DNA of 64,000 bases from Tritrichomonas musculus. Taxonomy: Eukaryota; Parabasalia; Tritrichomonadida; Tritrichomonadidae. Of this stretch, positions 43,301-52,094 are shown in pieces. The notes below the pieces were generated by a model. That model did no database searches and was not told the DNA's origin. It saw only the letters and a list, made by a program, of their open reading frames with translations. Each line of letters opens with the position of its first letter. Positions within the stretch are counted from its first letter, which is position 1. The stretch is taken from assembly GCA_039105265.1 (NCBI GenBank), contig JAPFFF010000010.1, forward strand, positions 3,348,001 to 3,412,000, given 5' to 3'. The translations under genes were made by a program, and so were the position numbers.

Positions 43301-44135
43301 TTTGAAAAATTTCTGTGAAACTTGGTCGTTCTTCTGGATCTTTTGCCCAACATTTTTTTGCCAAATTTTTGAGAGTTTCTTTGGTGTCATATCGAAATTT
43401 TGGCCGTAGTTTTTTGCATACTTCATTATTAAATTGACTATCGTTATGTGTCTCTCGAAATCTGGCATAAGGTTTCATGTCCATTATGACTTCGAACATT
43501 AATATTCCAAATGAAAAAACATCAGCTTTGTAATCGTAATCTTGGCCTAGAATAACTTCGGGTGCTCGATATATTGGAGTTCCAAGGTGTTGGGATTGAA
43601 AAAATATATTGGATACATCACAAAATTTTGCAAGGCCAAAATCAGTAATTTTTGGACAGTAATTTTGGTCGAGTAAAACGTTATCTGGTTTGAGATCTCG
43701 GTGTATTATATCGCGGTCATGAAGATATTTCATTCCTCGTGCAACTCCAATAAGTATAATTTGGCGGGTTGTATTCGTATAGTCTTTCGGTTTTTCGCCT
43801 GCAATATTCTTTTTTAGTATAGTTCGAAGTGATCCTTTTTCTTCAAGTTCCATTATTATCGTCACACTATCTTGATTATCAAAATTTTTATTTGTAAAAC
43901 CAATAATTTTTTCAATAGTAGGATTATCTGAACAAAGCATAATTAAAACTTCGCGATCTATGATTTTTTCGATAATATCTTTATTACTACTTCTTAAAAT
44001 TTTTGCTGCATAAAATTTTTTAGTTTTTATATCTTGGACTTTGAAAACATCGCCATATCCACCTTCACCAAGTTGGTCACATAATTTGTATTTACTTAAA
44101 TCAATAAAACTCCTAGAAAAAATTTTGGGTTGCAT
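40359..44135 (-). CDS. Fusion of protein kinase, coiled coil and eEF1A-like GTPase
   Basis: One uninterrupted 1258-codon frame joins three parts. Residues about 16-285 are a complete kinase: LGEGGYGDVF glycine loop, AAKIL lysine, HRDLKPDNVLL, ITDFGLA and APEVILG. Residues about 310-690 are a coiled coil built from about a dozen near-identical 14-residue units (AENKQIKAEKGKLD). Then come a charged linker with tandem KEESKEKEES and, from about 830, an essentially full-length eEF1A. Its P-loop is GQYNSGKST, followed by EQKHGIT, DSPGHCNY, NKMD, ISGFKGDN, and domains 2 and 3 to QTVAVGIVRSVQKK. The GTPase and kinase motifs all look usable. Canonical eEF1A delivers aminoacyl-tRNA to ribosomes; this form could tether a kinase to translation or to actin. 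The eEF1A part is richer in G+C than the kinase part. A frame break is not visible, but assembly fusion should be excluded. Confidence 0.88.
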   Translation of the reverse strand: MQPKIFSRSFIDLSKYKLCDQLGEGGYGDVFKVQDIKTKKFYAAKILRSSNKDIIEKIIDREVLIMLCSDNPTIEKIIGFTNKNFDNQDSVTIIMELEEKGSLRTILKKNIAGEKPKDYTNTTRQIILIGVARGMKYLHDRDIIHRDLKPDNVLLDQNYCPKITDFGLAKFCDVSNIFFQSQHLGTPIYRAPEVILGQDYDYKADVFSFGILMFEVIMDMKPYARFRETHNDSQFNNEVCKKLRPKFRYDTKETLKNLAKKCWAKDPEERPSFTEIFQKLITSEYYLENVDESAVERYVEEITQVNDPTERLLLEIDELKYKVNELTNSQEGNDGQSLESQLSQLKAENISLKTENKKLATEYKNIKEEKDIMNDRLEELSNNNDELEEDNKNIIADIEKLKALNKQLLEEKENKKLNGDSEKLVTEIAEIKKDNEKLTSENAEIKKDNENLVTENKQIKAKFDKYKSTASQIIDNLKEKAKQQNSYTEKITAENKQIRAEKDKLDAENKQIKAEKGKLDAENKQIRAEKDKLDAENKQIRAEKGKLDAENKQIKTEKGKLDAENKQIRAEKGKLDAENKQIKAEKGKLDAKYKQIKVEKDKLDAENKQIKTEKGKLDAENKQIKADKDKLDAENKQIKTEKDKLDAEIKQIRAEFEKYKSTASQIIDDLKEKAKQQNSYTEEICNQAKFNTIVETTQSSFSHEEKIKSNESMQKQNKAECQPQNDLELKQKEMPNSKQHWSSISKHFIESLDEQAKENLHLPPHRSQNQEQVKEESKEKEESKEKEESKEKEESKEKEEVENQANVNADEIKENLDFEIEENPSSNYKSNISIIFIGQYNSGKSTTAGHLVYDCHGIDNAKMKEANDKASRLKKQSYKFAFIFDTTKNEQKHGITMNTSQRMFKSGDRIYTIIDSPGHCNYADKIIKGASQSDAAVLVVNACQDKFKEGISEDGQTLEYLILAHTFRIKQLVIAVNKMDASTVNFSSDIFNSIKEQLTLLSLNIGFKEEWLQFVPISGFKGDNLTSKSANLSWWKGGTLLDILQNLKEPKRHSNLPLRIPIQSTYFKKGPGVIVPSGRVATGTLKSSQKVVFAPSNQEAVLKSIQMYSDGLNEAFPGNNIAMNLIEKVDVDVGHICGDPENDPPFECENFTAEMSILNVTGNIKAGYRPTFCCHTSSAACKFVKILERTDPKTNKVIKNPDWIKKGDRAVVVVEPVTPFVIEPFHKYPQLGCFAVRNDKQTVAVGIVRSVQKKEQKK

Positions 44136-44832
44136 TTAATAAAAGGAATATAAATTCAAAAAGTTCTATCGTTAAATTTTGACAACAAAGTATCTTTTTT
44201 ATTTAAATATCATTTTTACATTAAAAAATCATCAATAATCGATAATAATTGCATAACAATTATTCAGTTTTTCATTGAATTTTTTTCAATAAAATTCACT
44301 GAAAAATTCGTTTTTTTTTATAATTAATAATAAATCATTCTTTATATTGAGAAAAAAAGACTTATCTCATATATTTATTTAACATTTACACTGCAATAAT
44401 TTCCATAGCTATGAACTTTTGAAACAAGAACGTTCAAAATCAGATTATTTTTAATGCAAATATTTTTTTTAATAAGCATTACTCCAATTAATGGTGAGTA
44501 AAAGGAATCTCTCAAATATTGTGTGCTATTTAATATTGACTAAAGCAGATTTTTAGTATTTTTTAGTTGATTCAAAATAATTTGAAATCATTCTTGTTTA
44601 ATAATATTCATGAAATATTGAATATTTATTTCATATAATTCAAATAAATTATGTATTTTTATCACAAAAATTTAAAAATATTTTAAGATAAAAGTATTCT
44701 AATATAAACACTTTATATAAAAAATAAATATCTGAATCAATTTAAAAAATTCATTAAAAATTGCGAATTTTCAATTCTTGCATCTAAAAATAACGTACAT
44801 CGAAGCCTAACGTAAAAATTGATCTACCAACT
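44136..44832. other. Divergent promoter region, kinase-eEF1A and 1806-residue genes
   Basis: About 700 AT-rich bases separate two divergent large genes. The kinase-eEF1A side has the motif cluster at 44154-44174. On the other side I see no clear TCA initiator directly before the ATG at 44833. No coding sequence is present. Confidence 0.5.
44154..44174 (-). promoter_or_regulatory. TAACGATA and ATTCAAAAAG promoter motifs
   Basis: Read on the minus strand, TAACGATA (44167-44174) is followed by CTTTTTGAAT (44154-44163), ending 18 bases before the kinase-eEF1A ATG. TAACGA is the Myb recognition element described upstream of Trichomonas vaginalis genes. The second motif recurs upstream of other genes in this window. 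Confidence 0.5.
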
Positions 44833-47800
44833 ATGGATGATAGCGCAAATAAAGGCAAAAACCAATCTAACACTCAACAACAAAGCAATAACAGACAGGA
44901 AGAAAAGCAAGATTCAGAAAAAGTAATGAATTTTAACGTTACAGAATTATCTGATGCCCAAAAAATCAAGCAAGATGCTTTTTTTAGTCAGTTTGTAAAT
45001 TTTTCGCCATCAAAAAAACCCAACTTTTTATCCAAAGATTATGAAATTCGATTAAACAAGAATGTTCAATTTTTATCCTCTTTATTTCAAAGTATGCATC
45101 GATTTTATAAAGATCAATATCAAAATGCAGAGAAAATTAAAAACAAAATTTTATTACGACTGGAAGATCCTGATTATTCGATGAATCATCTTTCAATAAT
45201 ATCGAACTTTTTTCAATCATATTCAGCATTCCAAAATTTTTGTAACTCCGCGCAAATAATTCTAAGCAATCAAAACTATCCAAATCCTCCATATCAAATA
45301 TTTGAACGTTTTATTTTATTAAATATTCTCAATACTCATCGCACCTTGACTCTGAAGAATTTATTAGTTAAATTCAAACGTTTTTCGATGATTAGACGCA
45401 AAGAAATCCTTACAATTGCAGTAGATCGATTTTTCTTTGGCATTAGAAGAGAAGATAAATCAATTCCGATACTAACCTTATCCAAAGAGCGCACATTTAA
45501 TGAACTTTCACGCCTTTCGCGACATCTAGGCATTAACTACGATTTAGAAGCTTATGACGGACAACAATTTCTCTATGCATGCGAAACGATATTGAGTGAA
45601 TATCGCAGACTTACTTTTTCATTCAATATAGTTTCAGAGAACCAACCCAGACCATTGAATTTGATTGACCGCATAAATAGCTCATTAATGACCACTTTTT
45701 CAAAGGACGATTTAGTTGTGGAAGCCTTTAACAACATCATCACGCCAAACAGCAACTACACAAGCAAGCTGATTGACAATCTTCACATTTCAAGGTTCCC
45801 CAAAGAATTGATTGTCTCGTGGACCACTCTTCGCTTCTGCAGGAACAGGCAGCTTCTCTCTGAAATTGAAAAATCAACGACGAAACTTTTTGAATGCAAA
45901 AAGGATATTTACGATGTTTGTCGAATTGAATTAAAAGACGAACAGAGAACTTTTTGTGACAAATACATATCATTTATAATTGACCTCATTTTGACCTTTT
46001 CAACCGCCGTCTTTGCAGCAAGCGGAAAGAAGGCAGACTTGGATCCGCTGCTCGAAATCATGCTCGACAAATTCGTTCTTTACACAAATGCAAAGGTCAA
46101 AATTTTGTCACTTTTTACCGAAATAGCAAAGCACTCTGCGCCTGAAAAAGTCGTTGAATTGACACAAATGATCATCGATAAAAGGCCAAATTTGATCTTT
46201 CAACATCTGTCGTTTTTCGAGCATTTTGACACTCAAATTGAAACCCTGGAAATGATTGCAAAATGCTTGCTTATCGTATTGAATCTCCACTTTTTGAATG
46301 AACGTCAAATAACGTCATTTTATGGCGCTTTCTTTGAGCCATTTCAATTTGGCACTTTTTATTCAAATCAAGGTGATGGTCAATTTAACACCTCAAAATT
46401 TGAAGTGTACTTGACCATTGAAAAAGTTCTTAATTTCTTCTACTACGCACCAAAGATTATTGAAGAAATCTGCGCATCAATGTCAATAAAGGGAATCGAC
46501 TATTCAATTTATATTGAATATGGGATTTGGTCTCAATTATTGAATGATATCGACCAGTATCCGGAAGTGTCAATTTTTGGCACCGATTTCTATTCAATTC
46601 GATTCAATTTGCCTCTTTCAAAAGATGTTGAAAGTTTGCTAAATTGTCAACTTTTGAATGATCCACTTTTTCTGAAGAATTTTATTGCCCAAAATAACCA
46701 ACCGAAATTTGCCCAGAATTTGACCAGTTTTTGCCTCCTTGCATTGAAATTGAGATCGTTGATTTACAAGACCAATCTTTACCTGTCCCTCTACTTCCAG
46801 CAGTACCAAGACTCGAACTCCACTTGTGTATCGAACAAGAACATTGAATTCATTGGCAAGTCATTCAATTTCACAAACTATGAAGAAATTCAGAAGCTTT
46901 GTTTGAATGGCGATCTTTCAGATATCATTGAAATTGTCAACTGCCAGAAGAGATACAACGTCACGCTTATGATTGCAGTGCAGCACAACAACTTCAGAAG
47001 CGACAATGAATTGATATCGATTCTCTTTGAGATAGCGAAGCCGGACAGCGTCTTCAACTACACAAAAAGTGAGACAAAGAATGAGGAAGACACAAAGTTC
47101 TACAAAAATGCTGCCCAGCGGTTTTTTGTCGGTTTTGACACGTATTACAACCAAGATTTTTCGTCAATTTTCTGTGATGTTTCAAAGGTCACTGATTTCA
47201 GTGACCCTAAAAATCTGACAGACCAATTGAAAAAGTACATGAGTAGAATTGAATTGGCAACGATCACAAATTATGAGAGAATATTTCTTCACGATTTCCA
47301 ACAGATAGAATTGTTTTCACTTGATCGTCAATTCTATCGTCCTAATGAAGAAGCAATTGTTGACTATTTCGCCATTCCAAGCATCTCGCAGTGTCTTCTT
47401 CTTGAGTGCGAGAACGATCAATTTGATTCAATTTTGAGTCTTATTGTCAACCGCCTCCAATTGATAAGCTTTATTCGATTCTACCTGTTCTTCAAAACTT
47501 TGAGAAAGGATCCTTACATCATGTTGTACACGCGAAAAATAACTTGGGAATCGTCCTTCCTTTCAAAATTGAATTCAACCGCTTTGAAAACGGTTAACGA
47601 AGCAATTAAAGTATTGAAGGCGGAATGCGTGTATGAAATAGGACGGTTTCAGTTGGCAATTTTACTTCTTCTTCAGAAACTTTTCACCGTTTCTAAAAAA
47701 GACTCTGAAAAATTGAATCCAGTAACCGTCGATGATGTCAGAAATTTCTGGAAGATTGTGAACCAAGAATATGACCCGAAATTGAATGACGGCTTCAAAC

Positions 47801-50253
47801 CGTATTTCAACAGTGTTTCAATAGGACGATATGCACCTGTTTTTCTTTCACAGTTCAATTTCACTTTTTCAGAGTCATTGAAAAATGAAATATTAGGTCA
47901 AATTGGCATCATTGACAAGAAAAACCTCCAAAGTTTTACTTTCAAAGATCCTCAGAATTCTGAACTTGAATTGAGTGAATATGTTGACTGTTCTGTTACT
48001 AACGAACTCTTGAAATTTGTCTTGCTGAGACTTCAGACAAACTGTTCTTATTCTGATTTGAATGTCCTATCGTTGGTTGACATAACACGCTACGATTATG
48101 AGGAGAACCTGCACGTTTATTCCAATTTCTTCGTTGTTCCAGGAAAGCCTCGTCTTCCGAAGCAGATTGAAAACGGACTCCTTAAGCAGCCGATTACTGA
48201 AGCCGTTGGCAAAGCCCAAAGGAAGCAAAACGAAGAACGATATGACCGTTTGTCAGAAAAATTGAAAGTGTTTGATTCAATTAATTCTCTCTTGAAGCCA
48301 GACATTTACATTAAGAAGACAAAGGTCGGAGAGAAGAAGTTGAAGCCTTACAATCCGAGCCCTGAAAATGCTGATCTTCAATTCAATCAAGAAATGAGAT
48401 TTGCCAATAGCAAGATTGTCTCCATGATGATCCAAGCGATCAATCACAGCATCATATCTGACAAGCCTGTGATATTCAACACAAATTCACAAATTGACCT
48501 TAAATTTGACCCTAACGTTCTTGCAACCGAACTTTCACCACTTTCTTATTATCTGATCAACTTTCTTGATGAGAGTCAGAAGCAGCTTCTTAAAACTTGG
48601 CTCAGTTATAATGAAATCATCAAAGAAATCACGTGTTCTTTTGACACTGGTGATGTTCTCATCAAACTTTTTAAGAGGCGATTCAATATCGACCTCAATT
48701 TTCAATTGACCTCAAAATATTTCAATGATTTCATTACATTGGCAAAATTGAGGGAAATTGAGAAGACAACTAATAAAGAGCAAGAAATCTTCCAACAACA
48801 AATGAGGAAGAAAATTCACGATGAATATGAAAGTCAGCTTGATGAGCTCTCTAAAGAGAACCAAGAATTGAGGAAGCAATACCGCGCCATTCATGACAAG
48901 CTGTTCGGCTTGACAGATAACATTATAAAGAAGCAAGAAAACAAAATCCCTGAGAATGAGAAAATCTTACAGCCAAACAACGAAGCAGCGCAAAAATCGC
49001 TTGATATTAGCAAGAAGGAGGGATTCACATTGGAAGTTGATGATGATTTGAGAAACGAAGTCTTCTCTTCTTCGTCCGAAATTGTCGAAGAAAAGAAAGA
49101 AGAAGAAGACGAAACCGAAGCCTTCCCAACTTTCAATTTTGCCGCTGCTTCTCGTGATGATTCAGTTGTCAAATTCCCTACTTTTCAACCGCCGAGAATG
49201 GCCCTGAACAACCAAGTAAGAAGGAACACAATGATCAGGCCAGGCGCGCGTGCTCTTCTTCTTGCACGGCAAAACATTGAGAAAGAAAAGGAGAAAGAAA
49301 AGCCGCCACCACCGAAGACTCCGTTAGACAACATTAAAGACCAAATTGAGAAAAGTAAGCAGAAATACAAGGTCATTGAAAGTGAGCTCCCTGACTTGAA
49401 AAAGACGATCTTGAAGCTCAGGATTACAAGATGCTTGTTTAGAATCGCAGTCTCTAAAAACTTCAAAAAGAAACAAGGCACTTTGTCGAGAGAAAAGAAA
49501 GAAGCATCGTCTTTGTTGTGGGCAAATAAAAAAATTTTTGAAGAAGACTTTCGAATCATGCAAGAAAATAAAGACGATAGATGTAACCGTCTTTTGCATG
49601 CTGAGCTTGAATGTGAAGACTTAAAGAAAGAAATAGAAGAACAAAAGAAAGTCACAACTAAACTTGCGCATTGGAAAGAATTGAATTTAAAACAGACCGA
49701 CCAAATATTGAAACAAATTGAAGCTTATGAAAAAGGTCCAAATATTGACGTAAATAAACTATTGAAAAAGTTGGATCAAAAAAGAGCTGAACTGGACGCA
49801 CTTTACATTAATGAAGAAACTTTCGAAACTGAAAAATATTACAAAATTACGCAGCCTTTGGAGGAGATTTCAAGAGTCAGAAGATTCGTCCAAAGCGAGA
49901 AGTACAACTACATGAAGATGCAGGCAACAATGAGCCAGAATCACGAAAATGAACACGAAGAAGATTCTCTTGATGAGGACAAAATTAACGAAATTATAGA
50001 CCAAAACTTGAGGCTAAAAATGGACAATAAAAGATTGAAGGATCAGATCTCTAGACTTGAACAAAAAGACGATCAAATTGTGCCGCCAATTCAGCTTGAC
50101 CAGTCTCAGAAGACTTTCGAATTGCCGCAGCTGCCAACGTCAAGAAGACTCAGAATGACATCAGTGTCGGCCAGAGGACCAAGGACAACAGTAAAGCCAA
50201 GAACTCTTTATTCTAATTACGGATACAGAACAATTAAAAGGCCAACCACATAA
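44833..50253 (+). CDS. Large protein of unknown function with C-terminal coiled coil
   Basis: The 1806-residue protein has no domain that I recognise. Residues 1-35 are a polar, Gln/Asn-rich, probably disordered start. Residues about 50-1290 are helical, with many Leu/Ile/Phe-rich segments and no convincing membrane spans, possibly an alpha-solenoid. Residues about 1300-1350 form a coiled coil (EKTTNKEQEIFQQQMRKK onward). An acidic patch (EEKKEEEDETE) and a basic/proline segment (EKEKEKPPPPKTP) follow. A second coiled coil spans about 1500-1770, and the tail is Arg/Pro-rich and basic (TSVSARGPRTT). This layout fits a cytoskeletal or large structural protein, but that is inference. The gene is intact and relatively G+C rich after its first kilobase, suggesting steady expression. 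It starts 698 bases from the divergent kinase-eEF1A gene. Confidence 0.8.
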   Translation: MDDSANKGKNQSNTQQQSNNRQEEKQDSEKVMNFNVTELSDAQKIKQDAFFSQFVNFSPSKKPNFLSKDYEIRLNKNVQFLSSLFQSMHRFYKDQYQNAEKIKNKILLRLEDPDYSMNHLSIISNFFQSYSAFQNFCNSAQIILSNQNYPNPPYQIFERFILLNILNTHRTLTLKNLLVKFKRFSMIRRKEILTIAVDRFFFGIRREDKSIPILTLSKERTFNELSRLSRHLGINYDLEAYDGQQFLYACETILSEYRRLTFSFNIVSENQPRPLNLIDRINSSLMTTFSKDDLVVEAFNNIITPNSNYTSKLIDNLHISRFPKELIVSWTTLRFCRNRQLLSEIEKSTTKLFECKKDIYDVCRIELKDEQRTFCDKYISFIIDLILTFSTAVFAASGKKADLDPLLEIMLDKFVLYTNAKVKILSLFTEIAKHSAPEKVVELTQMIIDKRPNLIFQHLSFFEHFDTQIETLEMIAKCLLIVLNLHFLNERQITSFYGAFFEPFQFGTFYSNQGDGQFNTSKFEVYLTIEKVLNFFYYAPKIIEEICASMSIKGIDYSIYIEYGIWSQLLNDIDQYPEVSIFGTDFYSIRFNLPLSKDVESLLNCQLLNDPLFLKNFIAQNNQPKFAQNLTSFCLLALKLRSLIYKTNLYLSLYFQQYQDSNSTCVSNKNIEFIGKSFNFTNYEEIQKLCLNGDLSDIIEIVNCQKRYNVTLMIAVQHNNFRSDNELISILFEIAKPDSVFNYTKSETKNEEDTKFYKNAAQRFFVGFDTYYNQDFSSIFCDVSKVTDFSDPKNLTDQLKKYMSRIELATITNYERIFLHDFQQIELFSLDRQFYRPNEEAIVDYFAIPSISQCLLLECENDQFDSILSLIVNRLQLISFIRFYLFFKTLRKDPYIMLYTRKITWESSFLSKLNSTALKTVNEAIKVLKAECVYEIGRFQLAILLLLQKLFTVSKKDSEKLNPVTVDDVRNFWKIVNQEYDPKLNDGFKPYFNSVSIGRYAPVFLSQFNFTFSESLKNEILGQIGIIDKKNLQSFTFKDPQNSELELSEYVDCSVTNELLKFVLLRLQTNCSYSDLNVLSLVDITRYDYEENLHVYSNFFVVPGKPRLPKQIENGLLKQPITEAVGKAQRKQNEERYDRLSEKLKVFDSINSLLKPDIYIKKTKVGEKKLKPYNPSPENADLQFNQEMRFANSKIVSMMIQAINHSIISDKPVIFNTNSQIDLKFDPNVLATELSPLSYYLINFLDESQKQLLKTWLSYNEIIKEITCSFDTGDVLIKLFKRRFNIDLNFQLTSKYFNDFITLAKLREIEKTTNKEQEIFQQQMRKKIHDEYESQLDELSKENQELRKQYRAIHDKLFGLTDNIIKKQENKIPENEKILQPNNEAAQKSLDISKKEGFTLEVDDDLRNEVFSSSSEIVEEKKEEEDETEAFPTFNFAAASRDDSVVKFPTFQPPRMALNNQVRRNTMIRPGARALLLARQNIEKEKEKEKPPPPKTPLDNIKDQIEKSKQKYKVIESELPDLKKTILKLRITRCLFRIAVSKNFKKKQGTLSREKKEASSLLWANKKIFEEDFRIMQENKDDRCNRLLHAELECEDLKKEIEEQKKVTTKLAHWKELNLKQTDQILKQIEAYEKGPNIDVNKLLKKLDQKRAELDALYINEETFETEKYYKITQPLEEISRVRRFVQSEKYNYMKMQATMSQNHENEHEEDSLDEDKINEIIDQNLRLKMDNKRLKDQISRLEQKDDQIVPPIQLDQSQKTFELPQLPTSRRLRMTSVSARGPRTTVKPRTLYSNYGYRTIKRPTT

Positions 50254-50342
50254 ATATATAGTTTTATCACCACTCTATTATTATTATTATTATTAAATGT
50301 TATAATATTGTATTTTTTTTTTTTTTTTTTTATATTGATTTT

Positions 50343-50448
50343 AAACTTTGTTTTTTAATTTTCGCGTGTAAACTTACGGTTTCTAAGAATTTATTTCAAA
50401 TATTGAATGATTTTTTTTTTTACACGCGAAAATTAAAAAACAAAGTTT
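50343..50448. repeat. Perfect 30-bp inverted repeat with 46-base loop
   Basis: The arm 50343-50372 (starting AAACTTTG, ending TTTTCGCGTGTAAA) is exactly complementary to 50419-50448. It lies 90 bases past the stop of the 1806-residue gene. I see no flanking target duplication, so a foldback element is not proved. It may form a hairpin in the 3' part of a transcript. Confidence 0.85.
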
Positions 50449-50854
50449 ATCTTTTATAATTTGGTTTGATTACTTCAGTTGATTTGAATATATGTTTTTA
50501 ATTATTTTTTTGTTTTTCTTGATGTTTTCAATTCAAATAACTTTTTGAATATTTTTGTGTCGATCGGAATCAACCGGAAATTTTTATGGTCAAAATAAAA
50601 TGGCCATTTTTCACCTTAAAAAAATCTCGCTAAAACTTTTTGTTAAGATTTAAAATGAAATATTCAAAAATGTTTGTATGTATTTCTCATTAAAAATGAT
50701 GAGTTTGGAATAAATGATTTCTTTTTGTATAAAAACCAGAATTTTTTGAAAAAATAAGAGAAATAAAATTCATGCCCATATTTTTCAATACACATTCAAA
50801 TTCAATCAAAATAAATATCACAAAAATTCTTGTTATTTCACTCAATTATTTACA

Positions 50855-50863
50855 TCATTTTTT
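50855..50863 (+). promoter_or_regulatory. Initiator-like TCATTTTTT of the Rab gene
   Basis: It sits 12-21 bases upstream of the ATG at 50876, the spacing of other initiator candidates here. TTCACTCAATT, 25 bases further up, is an alternative. Confidence 0.5.
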
Positions 50864-50875
50864 ATAAAATAAAAA

Positions 50876-51487
50876 ATGGCGTCAAGCGTTCGTCGAATGC
50901 TCAAAGTTCTCCTTTTGGGAGATGCAGGTGTTGGCAAAACATCACTTCTCAATCAGTTTGTTAATCGCGAATTTACAGCACAATACAAAGCAACAATTGG
51001 TTCCGACTTCTCATCAAAGCAAGTCGATGTTGATGGAAAATTGATCACTTTGCAAATATGGGATACAGCAGGACAAGAACGATTTCAGTCACTTGGACCA
51101 ACGTTTTATCGAGGAACAGACTGTTGCATTCTTGTTTATGACGTATCGAAGCCGAAAACATTTGAAAGCATCAAGAAATGGCGAAATGAATTCGCTTTAC
51201 AACTTGGCCTTTCAAATGCTGACGATTTTTCTTTTCAGTTGTTGGGAAACAAATCAGATCTTCCTGAAAAAGCTGTCCAGAAATCAGCAGCACGTGAATT
51301 TGCTGAGATGAATGGAAACATGCTCTTTTTCGAAGTTTCTGCTAAAACTGCTGACAATGTTCAAACTGCTTTCGAAGCAATCGTTAGAAGAGCTCTTGAA
51401 AAGACACCAAATGATGACTATCAAATTCCATCTTCAGTGGTTCAGCTTGAGAATAAGCAAGAGAAAAAGTCTGGATGTTCTTGTTAA
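50876..51487 (+). CDS. Rab7-like small GTPase
   Basis: The 203-residue protein is a normal Rab. The P-loop is GDAGVGKTSLL (about 15-25), switch I contains YKATIGSDF, switch II is WDTAGQERF, and NKSD and EVSAK are the base-binding motifs. The C-terminal CSC is a double-geranylgeranylation signal. The sequences TIGSDFSSKQV, FQSLGPTFYRGTDCCILVYDV and NADDFSFQLLGNKSDL point to the Rab7 group, which directs traffic from late endosomes to lysosomes. All catalytic residues are present, including Gln of switch II. The start is supported by the initiator-like TCATTTTTT 12-21 bases upstream. The stop is followed by AATAAATAAA. A tRNA gene lies 80 bases downstream on the other strand. Confidence 0.95.
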   Translation: MASSVRRMLKVLLLGDAGVGKTSLLNQFVNREFTAQYKATIGSDFSSKQVDVDGKLITLQIWDTAGQERFQSLGPTFYRGTDCCILVYDVSKPKTFESIKKWRNEFALQLGLSNADDFSFQLLGNKSDLPEKAVQKSAAREFAEMNGNMLFFEVSAKTADNVQTAFEAIVRRALEKTPNDDYQIPSSVVQLENKQEKKSGCSC

Positions 51488-51566
51488 AAAAATAAATAAA
51501 TTTTTTTTATTTATTGATTCTTATTTTTTTATTTTATGAAAAATATCTAAATAAAAAACAAAAAAA

Positions 51567-51637
51567 TGCGAAACCTGGGAATCGAACCCAGTTTATAGAC
51601 ATGGAGGGACTATATGCTACCAATACAACAGTTTCGC
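51567..51637 (-). tRNA. tRNA-Gly (anticodon UCC), probable
   Basis: Read on the minus strand the acceptor arms GCGAAAC and GTTTCGC pair perfectly, with discriminator A. The T arm CTGGG-TTCGATT-CCCAG is perfect and includes an ideal B box (GGTTCGATTCC). The anticodon arm TAGTC-CCTCCAT-GTCTA gives UCC, with one T-T mismatch and C instead of T at position 33. The D arm is weak. A run of seven T follows the gene on its strand, as needed to end RNA polymerase III transcription. No CCA is encoded. The odd position 33 leaves some doubt that it is fully functional. Confidence 0.7.
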
Positions 51638-52021
51638 TTCTTGAATATATTATAAAATAATGCTTCATTATAAATTCAAATTATAATATAATGAAATGAT
51701 ATGAATTTTAATCCGATTGTAATATTACATTATCTTTTTTGTTATAGGGCTAGCACGAAAAAATGATCAAAACAATAAATAAAAAAAAGAGTTGCGTATT
51801 TTTTTCAAGGAAGAATTTTCGAAATAATGTTAAAAATTTTACAAAAAATAAATTTTTTTCATGAAAAAAATTTTTGACCCAGAAATTTCGATCACAAAAA
51901 GTGAGAATGAAAAATTTTCCTTTTTGAATATTTTATGCCAAATTATTTGATAGAATTATATGACCAAATTTTAAAAAATAATATAAAAATATGTCATATG
52001 CCTTGATGATATCATTTTGAA
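51638..52021. other. AT-rich region before the mariner
   Basis: Upstream of the tRNA and left of the mariner insertion, 380 bases show no gene. TATTTTATGCCAAA occurs near 51929 and again just after the mariner at 54546, a short direct repeat around the insertion. Confidence 0.4.
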
Positions 52022-52094
52022 TATAGGGGGTGGAAAAAGTCTTTGCGTCTACCTTTTTTATGCTATTATTAGTTACTAAATAAAAAAACAAATA

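Larger units (their letters stand above)
50254..50875. other. Intergenic region with hairpin and T18 tract
   Basis: After the stop codon come an ATT microsatellite, a T tract of about 18 bases (near 50313-50330) and the inverted repeat at 50343-50448. The rest is the AT-rich upstream region of the Rab gene. Confidence 0.5.

Noticed and set aside
49185-49655. 156-codon minus-strand frame
   Set aside because: It lies opposite the Lys/Glu-rich coiled coil of the 1806-residue gene, which gives long Ser/Phe/Leu antisense frames.
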